A stretch of DNA of 64,000 nucleotides, from assembly GCA_026418015.1 (NCBI GenBank), contig JAOACE010000013.1, positions 1 through 64,000 on the forward strand, given 5' to 3'. This stretch comes from Leptospiraceae bacterium. Its GTDB lineage: Bacteria > Spirochaetota > Leptospiria > Leptospirales > Leptonemataceae. A program made the translations under genes and the position numbers. Below, one piece after another: positions 8,960 through 17,243 of this stretch (position 1 is its first letter; every line of letters begins with the position of its first letter). The notes beneath the pieces are model-generated. The model was not told the DNA's origin. It worked only from the letters and a program-made list of their open reading frames with translations, and did no database searches.

Positions 8960-9412
8960 ATGCAACTATTAAAAGATTACCTAACAAAAGATCATAAGGA
9001 ATGCGATAGCTTGTTTGCAAAATTAGAAAATAAAATTCATTCGAAAGAAATCGAAACAGCAAAAAAAGATTTCGAAGAATTTTATCAACGAACCATTCGA
9101 CACTTTTTATTAGAAGAAGATATTTTATTTCCCGAATTCGAAGCAATGACTGGTGAAACGATGGGACCTACACAAGTAATGCGTATGGAACATTCGGATA
9201 TGAGATATCAACTCGAGGAATTAAAAAACATCTTCGAAAAAAAAGAAATATCGAAGGATTTAGTCCAAGAAATAAAAAATATTCTCGAAAGTTTATTATT
9301 TATCTTACAACAACATAACTTAAAAGAAGAACAGATTCTTTATAATATGATGGAAAATCTCTTCGATGCTGATAAAAAAAAGCAATTATTAGAAAAAATT
9401 CAAAAGATTTAG
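8960..9412 (+). CDS. Hemerythrin HHE-domain protein
   Basis: About 150 residues, a four-helix hemerythrin-type protein that binds a di-iron centre and typically O2, or takes part in NO/iron stress. Conserved His/Glu ligands are visible in KDHKECDSL, RHFLLEEDILFPEFE, MEHSDMR and QHNLKEEQILY, the usual order. ATG 8960 is chosen over an in-frame start at 8903 because it has AGAGGTAA upstream and the HHE domain begins right after it. Two genes follow tightly: a DUF2249-like protein 2 bp downstream and a multi-pass membrane protein overlapping that. The trio resembles NO-response modules in other bacteria. An FNR-like palindrome lies upstream. Confidence 0.9.
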   Translation: MQLLKDYLTKDHKECDSLFAKLENKIHSKEIETAKKDFEEFYQRTIRHFLLEEDILFPEFEAMTGETMGPTQVMRMEHSDMRYQLEELKNIFEKKEISKDLVQEIKNILESLLFILQQHNLKEEQILYNMMENLFDADKKKQLLEKIQKI

Positions 9413-9414
9413 CA

Positions 9415-9648
9415 ATGGATTCCGATAACAAAAAAATCATTCTATTAGATGTAAGTAAATTACCACCACCAGAGCCCTATCTAAAAATTATGGAAGCACT
9501 AACAACATTAAAAGATCAAGAAGTCCTTAAAGTTTTACACAGACGAGAACCATTTCCTTTGTACGAAGAATTAAAACATATTGGTTATGAATATCACACA
9601 AAAAAAATTGATGAAAATCAATACGAAATCTATATTTACAAAAAATGA
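9415..9648 (+). CDS. DUF2249-like (TusA-fold) small protein
   Basis: A 77-residue protein with the pattern of DUF2249: LDVSKLPPPEPYLKIMEAL, then VLHRREPFPLYEEL and a final YEIYIYKK strand. These are TusA-like alpha/beta domains found beside hemerythrin and cytochrome genes in denitrifiers and NO-stress loci; biochemical role unknown. It starts 2 bp after the hemerythrin stop and its own stop overlaps the next start (ATGA 9645-9648), so the three genes are translated together. Confidence 0.75.
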   Translation: MDSDNKKIILLDVSKLPPPEPYLKIMEALTTLKDQEVLKVLHRREPFPLYEELKHIGYEYHTKKIDENQYEIYIYKK

Positions 9649-10913
9649 ATTGGATAGGAATCTCTCCAGAACAAGGTCCTAAAATTTCTGTGCCTTTTCG
9701 ATTTTATCTTCTGGCTCATATCAATATTCTATTATTAATTTGTTTGATTATTTTTATGTTTGATGTTCCATCCTTCGATTTAATTCACCATAAAACATTG
9801 ATTTTGTTTCATGCATTTAGTATTGGATTTCTTTTGTTGATTATTTTTGGTTCACTTTTTCAGATGCTACCGGTTGTTGTTGGTGTTGTAATAGAGTATT
9901 CTGAATTTCTTTCTCTAGCTCTTATTTTTTTGTTTTATTTGATTTTTTTTATGTTTTATCAATATTTTATGTTTTTTGACCATCCAGGGTTTTTTGTATT
10001 GCTTTTATCTTTAATGATTCTTCTTCTAATCTTTTATTTTATTATTCCATTAGCAAAAAAAACTACCAAAGATAATATAGGATTTTTATTATCAATTGCA
10101 AGTTTTATCATAGGTTTAATATTAATATTATTTTATTTTATAAATTTATTTATAAATTTGATCGATTTAGATCTTTTCCACATAAGAAGAATTCATGCCT
10201 TTGTTATGTTTGTAGGATTTATCCAACAACTAATTGTTACAGTTTCTTTTCAAGTAATTCCTATGTTTTATGTTTCTAAACCCTATCCAAAATACATAAA
10301 ATATTTTTTGAATTATGGTTACAGCGTGTTGATTTTAATAATAATTTTTTTTCAACACAGAATTCTACTAGTATTGTACGTAATCTTGAACCTTATCTAT
10401 ATTTTTTTTACTTCGAAAGTTATTTTAGAGAGAACAAGAAAGATCATCGATACAACCATATTATTTTTTGGTTTAGGAATTTTATTTTTGTTGATATTTA
10501 GCTTAGCTTTAATTTTTGAACATTTTACAGAAAATCATCTTGGTAAATTTATTCTGATCTTTGTGGGCTTTATTCTAAGTTTTATCTACGGGATGCTCTA
10601 TAAAATTATTCCTTTCTTGTGTTGGTTTCACCTTCAAAGTACAAAAAACAGAATAATGTTTGATTTCTTGTCTAAGAACAAAAATCATCGAATTTCTTCT
10701 ATACAATTTTATATGTCTGATTTTTCTAAGAAAAATTTAGAATATTTACAACTTTTTCTCTTTATAACACTAATGATTCTGATTTTATTTTTAAACAAAT
10801 TTACAAAATTTAATATATTTTTATTATTAATTTACTTTATCAATTCTTTTTATCAAATCTTATTCGCTTTGTATAAATATAAAAAGCTTTTAAATGCGAT
10901 AAAGATTGTATAA
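9645..10913 (+). CDS. NnrS/heme-copper-like multi-pass membrane protein
   Basis: A 422-residue, very hydrophobic protein with about 12 membrane helices. Helix 2 reads HHKTLILFHAFSIGF followed by GSLFQMLPVV, and a later helix reads IRRIHAFVMFVGFIQQ with SFQVIPMF, a repeated His plus GxxxQ...P pattern. This resembles NnrS and related cytochrome-oxidase-subunit-I-like proteins implicated in NO metabolism, where His residues bind heme or copper. It overlaps the DUF2249-like gene by 4 bp. Exact family assignment needs a profile search. The C-terminal ~90 residues include a cytosolic basic loop and two more helices. Confidence 0.65.
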   Translation: MNWIGISPEQGPKISVPFRFYLLAHINILLLICLIIFMFDVPSFDLIHHKTLILFHAFSIGFLLLIIFGSLFQMLPVVVGVVIEYSEFLSLALIFLFYLIFFMFYQYFMFFDHPGFFVLLLSLMILLLIFYFIIPLAKKTTKDNIGFLLSIASFIIGLILILFYFINLFINLIDLDLFHIRRIHAFVMFVGFIQQLIVTVSFQVIPMFYVSKPYPKYIKYFLNYGYSVLILIIIFFQHRILLVLYVILNLIYIFFTSKVILERTRKIIDTTILFFGLGILFLLIFSLALIFEHFTENHLGKFILIFVGFILSFIYGMLYKIIPFLCWFHLQSTKNRIMFDFLSKNKNHRISSIQFYMSDFSKKNLEYLQLFLFITLMILILFLNKFTKFNIFLLLIYFINSFYQILFALYKYKKLLNAIKIV

Positions 10914-10935
10914 CATGTTATCGCTTTAATTTTTG
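10896..10935 (+). terminator. Terminator at the end of the hemerythrin operon
   Basis: GCGATAA (10896-10902) pairs with TTATCGC (10918-10924) and is followed by TTTAATTTTT. The hairpin overlaps the last codons of this operon and of the convergent crotonase gene, and contains the perfect 12-bp palindrome ATAACATGTTAT (10910-10921). Confidence 0.5.
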
Positions 10936-11736
10936 CATGAATTTTGCCATAATTTCTCGAAAATCAGCACTATCTAAGTATGTTGCATTCCACAAAGCTA
11001 CGTATTCCATTCCTTCGAAAGTACTGTGGGATTCCATGTAATTTAATAATTGTTTAACACCAGAAACTACAATAGGTGGATTTTGTGCAATTTCTTCTGC
11101 AAGTTTGATTGTTTCTGGAAGTAAATCTTCTTCGTTTTCGACTAATTTTTCGAATAGTCCCATGCGATAACATTCTTCGCCAGAAAAATCTCCACCAGTA
11201 AATGCCATCATTTTTGTAGCACCATAGCCAATAATATAAGGGAGTCGGTTTAAACTACACATATCTGCCACAATCCCAACTTTGGTCTCTCTTAGAGAAA
11301 CAACAGCATTTTTACATCCAACGCGAATATCACAAGCTGCAATTAGATCTAAGCCGCCCCCGATACAATGCTTATGAATAGCAGCAATATACACCTTCTT
11401 ACTTTGCATGATCTTTTTAAATCCCTCTTGCATTTGTAAGATTAACTCATGCAATTTTTTTCTTTCGTCGGCGATCTTTCCATGTAATATATCTTTAAAT
11501 CGCTCGTTGAATTCCACCAAATCCAGACCAATAGAAAAGGATTTTCCTTTTGCAGCAATAATCACAACGTTGATAGCTTCGTCTTTTTCTAGTTCATCAA
11601 CAATTAGGGGTAATCCAGACCAAAACCTCCAATCCATTGCATTTCGTGCTTCGGGACGATTTAAAAAAACAATTGCAATTTTTTTATCCAAAATTTTTTC
11701 TACTTGAAAAAAGCTTAAAGTTTGATTTTCCTGCAT
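10918..11736 (-). CDS. Enoyl-CoA hydratase/isomerase family protein (dienoyl-CoA isomerase-like)
   Basis: A 272-residue crotonase-fold protein acting on CoA thioesters in fatty acid oxidation. The oxyanion-hole segments are FSIGLDL and HKHCIGGGLDLIAACDIR. In place of the two hydratase glutamates it has VADMCSLNRLP, which resembles the LAADVGTLQRLP segment of delta3,5-delta2,4-dienoyl-CoA isomerases, whose catalytic acid is this aspartate. So isomerase is more likely than hydratase, though side specificity is uncertain. ATG 11736 gives a normal start. It is isolated on the minus strand and converges on the hemerythrin operon. Confidence 0.85.
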   Translation of the reverse strand: MQENQTLSFFQVEKILDKKIAIVFLNRPEARNAMDWRFWSGLPLIVDELEKDEAINVVIIAAKGKSFSIGLDLVEFNERFKDILHGKIADERKKLHELILQMQEGFKKIMQSKKVYIAAIHKHCIGGGLDLIAACDIRVGCKNAVVSLRETKVGIVADMCSLNRLPYIIGYGATKMMAFTGGDFSGEECYRMGLFEKLVENEEDLLPETIKLAEEIAQNPPIVVSGVKQLLNYMESHSTFEGMEYVALWNATYLDSADFREIMAKFMQKLKR

Positions 11737-11787
11737 ATAGAATATTACAATTAAAAATAATTGATTTTATAATCAATAAAAAAATGT

Positions 11788-12438
11788 ATGAAAAACGAAG
11801 AATTAGAAAATATATTAAAAAATTTACAATCAAACTTTAATCGATTAGAAGTGATCGAATCCATAGCACAAAAATTAAAAGAAGATAAATCGGTTCTCGA
11901 AAGCATTCAACATATTCTAGAAAAAAGTAAAACCTACGAAGGTTTTAAACAAAATAGTGTAATTATTTCTTATTGTATTCACATTTTAATTCAGTCCCAA
12001 AGACCAGAAAGCATGTTTCTATTGATACAGCATATCAAATCTTTACCAGAATCTATACCATTAAAATACGTTGAATTTCTTGGAAGACTACTCCCTTTTT
12101 TTGGTAAAATTATTATAGGACCAGCAAAAGAACTATGTCAGTTTCCGATGGGAACACCTCAGCATGCAGTGGGAATTCAAATCCTTTGTAATCTTTTTTT
12201 AGACAATCTATTAGGAGAAGAAAATTTTTCTTATCTCGTCAAGTTAATCAATGAATTCGAACAAGATCCTTATTTCAGCAAATATTTGATCGATATGGTA
12301 AAATCTACAAGCGAATATAGATTACTATTACAAAAAACCAAAGAATTAGAAGAACAAACAGAAAAAGAAATTTTTTCCGACGATACTTTATTGATTGATG
12401 ATTCCATCCTTGTAGAAAAACCTGTTACAGAAAATTAA
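11788..12438 (+). CDS. Conserved helical protein of unknown function
   Basis: A 216-residue soluble protein, almost entirely alpha-helical by sequence, with repeated amphipathic helices (HEAT-like pattern, e.g. EVIESIAQKLKEDKSVLESI) and an acidic tail. There is no signal peptide or recognisable catalytic motif. It is followed 8 bp later by the YceI-like gene on the same strand and probably shares its transcript. I do not recognise the family. Confidence 0.65.
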   Translation: MKNEELENILKNLQSNFNRLEVIESIAQKLKEDKSVLESIQHILEKSKTYEGFKQNSVIISYCIHILIQSQRPESMFLLIQHIKSLPESIPLKYVEFLGRLLPFFGKIIIGPAKELCQFPMGTPQHAVGIQILCNLFLDNLLGEENFSYLVKLINEFEQDPYFSKYLIDMVKSTSEYRLLLQKTKELEEQTEKEIFSDDTLLIDDSILVEKPVTEN

Positions 12439-12446
12439 ATTCATTG

Positions 12447-13103
12447 ATGAAATACCTAATAAAAAAAATATCTCTCCTTGTATCGTTGATGAAATTCGAA
12501 AACATTCATTTTTTAGTATTCTATAAAAAATGGTATTGTTTAAGTATAGTACTCTCTTTTTTTCTTTTTATTAAAGAAAACCATTCCCAACCCATAAAAA
12601 AACCTACTTGGCAAATCGATTACGAAGAATCTTATATTTATTTTGAAATTCCATCAATATTAAATTCTTTACGCGGCGAAATAAAAAAATTTTATTTGGT
12701 CAATTTTAAGTTTTATGGAAATTATTATAGCTTAACCAACAATGAACTTTGGATTCCAGTAAAATCCATCACTACAAACAATTTTTATCGAGATCAGAAT
12801 CTTCGTTCTGAATATAACTTAAACGAAAAGGATTTTCCTTACATTAAAATTAAAATATTAAAGATATATCCCTTTAACATACAAGAGAATTATTATTTTA
12901 TCGATTTTTGGGTAGAAATAAAGAATCATCGTAAGGTGTATAAAGACATTGCTTTTATTCAATTCCAGTGGAATCAAATCCTTGCTAATGGAGAAACAAT
13001 TCTGTCTCTTAAAGACTTTCAATTAAACGGTAATTTAATACTGAACTTTGTTTTTAGTGATAACATCAAAATCAAATACAAAATTGTAATTAAACGTAAG
13101 TAA
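12447..13103 (+). CDS. YceI-like exported protein
   Basis: About 218 residues. YceI domains are lipocalin-like barrels that bind polyisoprenoids or other lipids in the periplasm. The domain is recognisable from WQIDYEESYIYFEI, the middle RSEYNLNEKDFPYIKIKI and the end FNLKDFQLNG-like IKDFQLNGNLIL. A hydrophobic export segment (WYCLSIVLSFFLFI, ending ENHSQ) lies at residues ~30-48, so a start at ATG 12489 would give a more usual signal peptide; ATG 12447 is the first. It is more divergent than typical YceI and is only a probable member. Confidence 0.65.
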   Translation: MKYLIKKISLLVSLMKFENIHFLVFYKKWYCLSIVLSFFLFIKENHSQPIKKPTWQIDYEESYIYFEIPSILNSLRGEIKKFYLVNFKFYGNYYSLTNNELWIPVKSITTNNFYRDQNLRSEYNLNEKDFPYIKIKILKIYPFNIQENYYFIDFWVEIKNHRKVYKDIAFIQFQWNQILANGETILSLKDFQLNGNLILNFVFSDNIKIKYKIVIKRK

Positions 13104-13160
13104 TTATAATTAAATAAGGTTCATTTCAATTTAAAATATTTATATAATTTAATTATAATT
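13102..13160. repeat. 14-bp AT-only inverted repeat upstream of pyruvate dehydrogenase genes
   Basis: AATTATAATTAAAT (13102-13115) and ATTTAATTATAATT (13147-13160) are perfect inverted repeats separated by 31 bases and followed by a T-rich run. It may end the YceI-like transcript or act in the pdhA promoter; both are inference. Confidence 0.45.
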
Positions 13161-13209
13161 TTCTTTTTTTTCTTGCAAAGCATCATAAATCAAATAAAAT
13201 TTTATCTGT

Positions 13210-14226
13210 ATGGAAAATCAAAAAAGAATCATTACTATCGGACCAGAGAGACCCCTAGAAAAGTTGAATGAATCGGATATAAACCTACTTCGAAAAATGT
13301 ATAGGGATATGCTTTTGATTCGTAGGTTCGAAGAAACCGCTGCAAGAATTTATGCACAGGGTAAATTTGGTGGATTTTGCCATTTATATATAGGTCAAGA
13401 AGCTGTTGGAACGGGTTGTATTTATGCACTAAAAGAAAAAGATTACATCATATCTACTTATCGCGATCATGGACATGCACTTGTTCGTGGTCTCGATCCT
13501 GGTGCTCTAATGTCAGAATTATTAGGAAAGCAAACAGGTATTGTTAAAGGGAAAGGTGGTTCAATGCATTATTTTGATAAAAACAAAAATTTCTTAGGGG
13601 GACATGGTATTGTTGGAGGACATGTTGCATTAGCTTCTGGTGTTGGTTGGGCTATTAAATACAAAAAATTAGATTCTGTTGTTTTGTGCTTTTTTGGAGA
13701 AGGTGCAGCCAATATAGGAGCATTCCACGAAGGATTGAATTTAGCTGCTTTGTGGAAATTACCCGTAGTTTTTGTGTGCGAAAATAATCATTATAGTATG
13801 GGTACACCAGAATATAGAGCTCTATCTGTTCCAGATGTTAGTATTCGTGCAGTCGCATATAATATGGAACGCGATAAATTTGACGGTGATGATGTTTTGT
13901 ATGTTTATAAAAAAATGCAAACTTACATAGAAAAAGCAAGAAGTGGCGAAGGACCTTCTTTAATAGAAATTAGCACTTATAGATTTCGCGGTCATTCCAT
14001 GTCGGATCCTGCGAAGTATAGAAGTCCCGAAGAAGTAGAAATATGGAAAAGAAGAGATCCTCTAATAAGGGCAAGAAAAATGTTAGAATTCAATGGTGTT
14101 GAAGAAAAAGAATTTGCAAGAATTGAATCCGAAGTAAGAGGAATTGTAGAAGATGCATTAAAATTTGCAGAAGAATCCCCCGAACCACCACCAAGCGAAT
14201 TGTATACTGATGTTTATGCAGAATAG
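13210..14226 (+). CDS. pdhA: Pyruvate dehydrogenase E1 component, alpha subunit
   Basis: A 338-residue thiamine diphosphate enzyme subunit of the alpha2beta2 type. It decarboxylates pyruvate and passes the acetyl group to lipoyl-E2. Motifs: FCHLYIGQEA near residue 60, GKGGSMHYFD, and the ThDP/Mg2+ motif GEGAANIGAFHEGLN...CENN. YRFRGHSMSDP is the phosphorylation-loop region common to the family. The E1-beta gene starts 12 bp downstream and E2 20 bp after that. No E3 (lipoamide dehydrogenase) is in the window. Pyruvate is preferred over branched-chain substrates from its similarity to PdhA, but the substrate is inferred. Confidence 0.93.
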   Translation: MENQKRIITIGPERPLEKLNESDINLLRKMYRDMLLIRRFEETAARIYAQGKFGGFCHLYIGQEAVGTGCIYALKEKDYIISTYRDHGHALVRGLDPGALMSELLGKQTGIVKGKGGSMHYFDKNKNFLGGHGIVGGHVALASGVGWAIKYKKLDSVVLCFFGEGAANIGAFHEGLNLAALWKLPVVFVCENNHYSMGTPEYRALSVPDVSIRAVAYNMERDKFDGDDVLYVYKKMQTYIEKARSGEGPSLIEISTYRFRGHSMSDPAKYRSPEEVEIWKRRDPLIRARKMLEFNGVEEKEFARIESEVRGIVEDALKFAEESPEPPPSELYTDVYAE

Positions 14227-14238
14227 AGGAGTTGAACT

Positions 14239-15216
14239 ATGGCAAAGATAACATACAGAGAAGCTGTCCGAAGAGCGATGATAGAAGAAATGGAGAAAGA
14301 TCCCAATGTATTTTTAATGGGAGAAGAAGTTGGTCATTATCAAGGTGCTTATAAAGTTAGCCAAGGAATGCTAGAAAAATTTGGCGAAGAACGTGTTGTA
14401 GATACACCTATTTCGGAACAAGGTTTTGCTGGATTAGGAATTGGTGCTGCCATGCTGGGTTTACGCCCTATTATTGAATTTATGACGTGGAATTTTTCTT
14501 TGGTAGCATTTGATCAGATTTATAACAACGCTGCAAAGATACTCTATATGTCTGGTGGACAAATTCCCATACCAATTGTTTTTCGAGGTCCAGGTGGTGC
14601 AGGTGGTATGTTAGCAGCACAACACTCTCAATCCTTAGAAGCATTGTATGTCCACTGCCCTGGATTAAAGGTTGTGGCACCCGCAACTGCTTACGATGCA
14701 TATGGACTTCTAAAAACCTCAATAAGAGACAACAATCCAGTTATCTTTATAGAAGGAGAAGTATTATACAATACTACTTGGGAAGTTCCCGACGAAGAAT
14801 TTCTTATTCCTATCGGTAAAGCGGATATCAAACGCGAAGGAAAAGATTTTACAATTATCACTTGGAATAGAGGATTTTGGTTTACGATGGAAGCATTAGA
14901 CCGAATCTTAAAAGAAGGATATGATCCCATCATTTTGGATCTGCGAAGTTTAAGACCCATGGACGAACAAGCTATCATAGAAAATACCATTAAAACAGGT
15001 AGAGTGTTGATTATCGAAGAAGGTTGGCCAAGGGCTTCAGTGGGTTCTTATATAGCAGATTTTATTCAACGAAATTGTTTTTACGATTTGCATGCACCTG
15101 TATTAAGAGTGAACCAAGAAGATGTCCCTATGCCTTATGCAAGAAACTTAGAAAAATTAAGCTTACCTAATCCAGAAAAGATCATGCAAGCAGTAAAAAC
15201 ATTAATGAGTTTTTAA
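14239..15216 (+). CDS. pdhB: Pyruvate dehydrogenase E1 component, beta subunit
   Basis: A 325-residue transketolase-type beta subunit that completes the E1 active site. Motifs typical of PdhB: MGEEVGHYQGAYKVSQG, VDTPISEQGFAGLGIGAA, RGPGGAGGMLAAQHSQSLEA and the C-terminal LIIEEGWPRASVG. The ATG follows a strong ribosome site (AGAGGAG). Full length for the family. It sits between E1-alpha and E2 in one operon. Confidence 0.95.
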   Translation: MAKITYREAVRRAMIEEMEKDPNVFLMGEEVGHYQGAYKVSQGMLEKFGEERVVDTPISEQGFAGLGIGAAMLGLRPIIEFMTWNFSLVAFDQIYNNAAKILYMSGGQIPIPIVFRGPGGAGGMLAAQHSQSLEALYVHCPGLKVVAPATAYDAYGLLKTSIRDNNPVIFIEGEVLYNTTWEVPDEEFLIPIGKADIKREGKDFTIITWNRGFWFTMEALDRILKEGYDPIILDLRSLRPMDEQAIIENTIKTGRVLIIEEGWPRASVGSYIADFIQRNCFYDLHAPVLRVNQEDVPMPYARNLEKLSLPNPEKIMQAVKTLMSF

Positions 15217-15236
15217 AAACAGAAAGGAGAAGTAAC

Positions 15237-16709
15237 ATGGCAAGAATCATCGAATTGATGCAATTATCCCCAACAATGCAAACTGGTACATTTGTAAGAT
15301 GGATCAAAAAACCTGGCGATGCTGTAAGTTCAGACACTGTAATAGCAGAAATCGAAACGGATAAAGCAGTAATGGAAATGCAAGCTTTTGACGAAGGAAT
15401 TCTTCTTGCAACACTTGCACAAGCAGGCGATCAACTCCCCGTTGGTGCACCTATTGGAATTGTAGGAGAAATTGGCGAAGATATATCCGATTTGTTAGAA
15501 CAAGCAAAAAAACGTTTAAACGAAATCCGAGCATCAGAGCCTACAAAACCCCAACAAGTAGAACAAAAAGAAGTAGTTTCTATTGCCAAAGAACCTGCGG
15601 TAGAAGAACAAAAGGAAGAAGTAAGCATTTCCAAACAACCTGATATAGAAGAAATACCAATTAAAACACAAAAGATAGAAAAAACCGAAGAGGTAATTAT
15701 CTCGGAAGACATCGAAACATCCATTAAACCAAGAAAAAAGATTTTCGATAGAGTCGAAGTCGAAATATCCGATCCCCAACGTCCCATTATCGATCGACCC
15801 GCTTTAAATGGAGATATTAGCATTCCTCCTTATATTAGTCTTGCGAAATCTATTTATCGTTCTAAATATCCTATTAGTCCATTTGCAAAAAAATTAGCAG
15901 AAAATTATGGTATCGATGTATCTTTAATTCAACCCGAAGATGGGAAACGTATTACAGCAAAAGACGTAGAAAACTTTATTAAAACCCGTCAAACCATTGG
16001 AGTAAAAGAAATTCGACCAGATAAAAAAATACCTGTATCGGGAATAAGAAAAATCATTGCGGAACGATTATTTCAGTCGAAAAAGAATATCCCACATTAT
16101 TATTTAACCATAGAATTTGATGCATCCGCAGTGATAGAATTACGCGAAAAGATGAATTTGGATCTTACTAATCTAAAAGAAGATCTAAAATTATCGTTAA
16201 ATGATTTTATTATTCGCGCATGTGCAAAATCGTTATTAAAACATCCAGTAGTAAACAGTAGTTGGCAGGGAAATACAATTGTTCAATATGGAAGGGTTGA
16301 TATTGGCATTGCTGTTGCATTGGATTCGGGTCTAATTACTCCTTATGTAAGAAATGCCGATCAATTAGAATTCTTGGAAATGGTCAAAGAAATAAGGCGA
16401 TTAGTAAAAAAAGCAAGAGAAAGAAAGCTAAAACCAGAAGAATACACCAATGGTACGTTTACTGTTTCTAATTTAGGTATGTATGGTATTAAAGAATTTT
16501 CCGCAATTATTAACGAACCAGAAGCTGCAATTATGGCTGTTGGAACACTACAAGAAAAACCGATTGTTATCAATGGAGAAATCAAGATCGGAAAAGTTGT
16601 AGCAGTTACTTTAAGCTGTGATCATCGCGTAATCGATGGGGCAGAAGGAGCAAGCTTTTTACAAACCTTTAAGAAATACATGGAAAATCCCTATTTGATG
16701 TTTATGTAA
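15237..16709 (+). CDS. pdhC: Pyruvate dehydrogenase E2, dihydrolipoamide acetyltransferase
   Basis: A 490-residue E2. One lipoyl domain (1-75) carries the lipoylated lysine in ETDKAV (K43). A long Glu/Lys/Pro-rich linker (~85-200) with recurring EE..IS..P units gives flexibility. The peripheral-subunit-binding domain is at ~213-250 (SPFAKKLAENYG). The catalytic acetyltransferase domain runs from ~260 to the end with SCDHRVIDGAEG (His and Asp of HxxxDG). The ATG follows AGAAAGGAG. It forms the core of the complex with the two genes before it; the E3 must be elsewhere. Confidence 0.94.
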   Translation: MARIIELMQLSPTMQTGTFVRWIKKPGDAVSSDTVIAEIETDKAVMEMQAFDEGILLATLAQAGDQLPVGAPIGIVGEIGEDISDLLEQAKKRLNEIRASEPTKPQQVEQKEVVSIAKEPAVEEQKEEVSISKQPDIEEIPIKTQKIEKTEEVIISEDIETSIKPRKKIFDRVEVEISDPQRPIIDRPALNGDISIPPYISLAKSIYRSKYPISPFAKKLAENYGIDVSLIQPEDGKRITAKDVENFIKTRQTIGVKEIRPDKKIPVSGIRKIIAERLFQSKKNIPHYYLTIEFDASAVIELREKMNLDLTNLKEDLKLSLNDFIIRACAKSLLKHPVVNSSWQGNTIVQYGRVDIGIAVALDSGLITPYVRNADQLEFLEMVKEIRRLVKKARERKLKPEEYTNGTFTVSNLGMYGIKEFSAIINEPEAAIMAVGTLQEKPIVINGEIKIGKVVAVTLSCDHRVIDGAEGASFLQTFKKYMENPYLMFM

Positions 16710-16711
16710 AA

Positions 16712-16738
16712 TTAAGCGGTCAACTATCGGCCGCTTAA
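16712..16738. terminator. Hairpin between convergent pdhC and truncated hemoglobin genes
   Basis: TTAAGCGG (16712-16719) pairs with CCGCTTAA (16731-16738) around an 11-base loop. On the minus strand the stem is followed by TTTTAC, and on the plus strand by a short A-rich tract, so it may stop transcription from both sides. Confidence 0.5.
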
Positions 16739-16746
16739 ACACAAAA

Positions 16747-17181
16747 TCATTGAGTGTTTACCATCCATTCAGAAAAGGATCGTAAAAAATCTTTAAAAGA
16801 ATCTTCTATTTCTTTTGTAAAACCAGAATCTTCGCCTAATTCTTTTTTTAGTTGTTCAATAGCTCGAAAAAAACAATCCAACCAGACATTTCTTGCTTGA
16901 TAAGTAATCGGAAATTTTAGATGTCTTGCTCGCATCATGGGCGCACCATATTTCTGAGAAAAATAGGGAGGACCTCCTAATACTTGAATAAAAAAATCTG
17001 CATTTTTATCCGCAGAGATTTTTATTTGTTCTTCTTCTTGTGGAAAAAGATTCTTTATCTCGGATTCTGAAAGATTTTTATAATGAAAATACAAAAGTTT
17101 TCGTATATTTTCTTCTCCTAATATGGGATACAATTTAGGAGCTGATGTTTGTGGTGGACCTTGGGGCGGAACAAAATTCAT
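16747..17181 (-). CDS. Group II truncated hemoglobin
   Basis: A 144-residue 2-on-2 globin. The family signature is LGGPPYFSQKYGAPMMRARH, with the proximal histidine in MRARHLKFPI (H87) and the G8 tryptophan 13 residues later (W100), which marks group II. These heme proteins bind O2 and NO and usually detoxify NO or peroxide. The Pro-rich start (FVPPQGPPQT) precedes the first globin helix. Single gene, convergent with the pyruvate dehydrogenase operon. Confidence 0.88.
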   Translation of the reverse strand: MNFVPPQGPPQTSAPKLYPILGEENIRKLLYFHYKNLSESEIKNLFPQEEEQIKISADKNADFFIQVLGGPPYFSQKYGAPMMRARHLKFPITYQARNVWLDCFFRAIEQLKKELGEDSGFTKEIEDSFKDFLRSFSEWMVNTQ

Positions 17182-17243
17182 AATTTTAAAAAAAATCTAA
17201 AATTACTTTATTCGTCAAGTGAATAAGAATTTTTGGCTTTATT

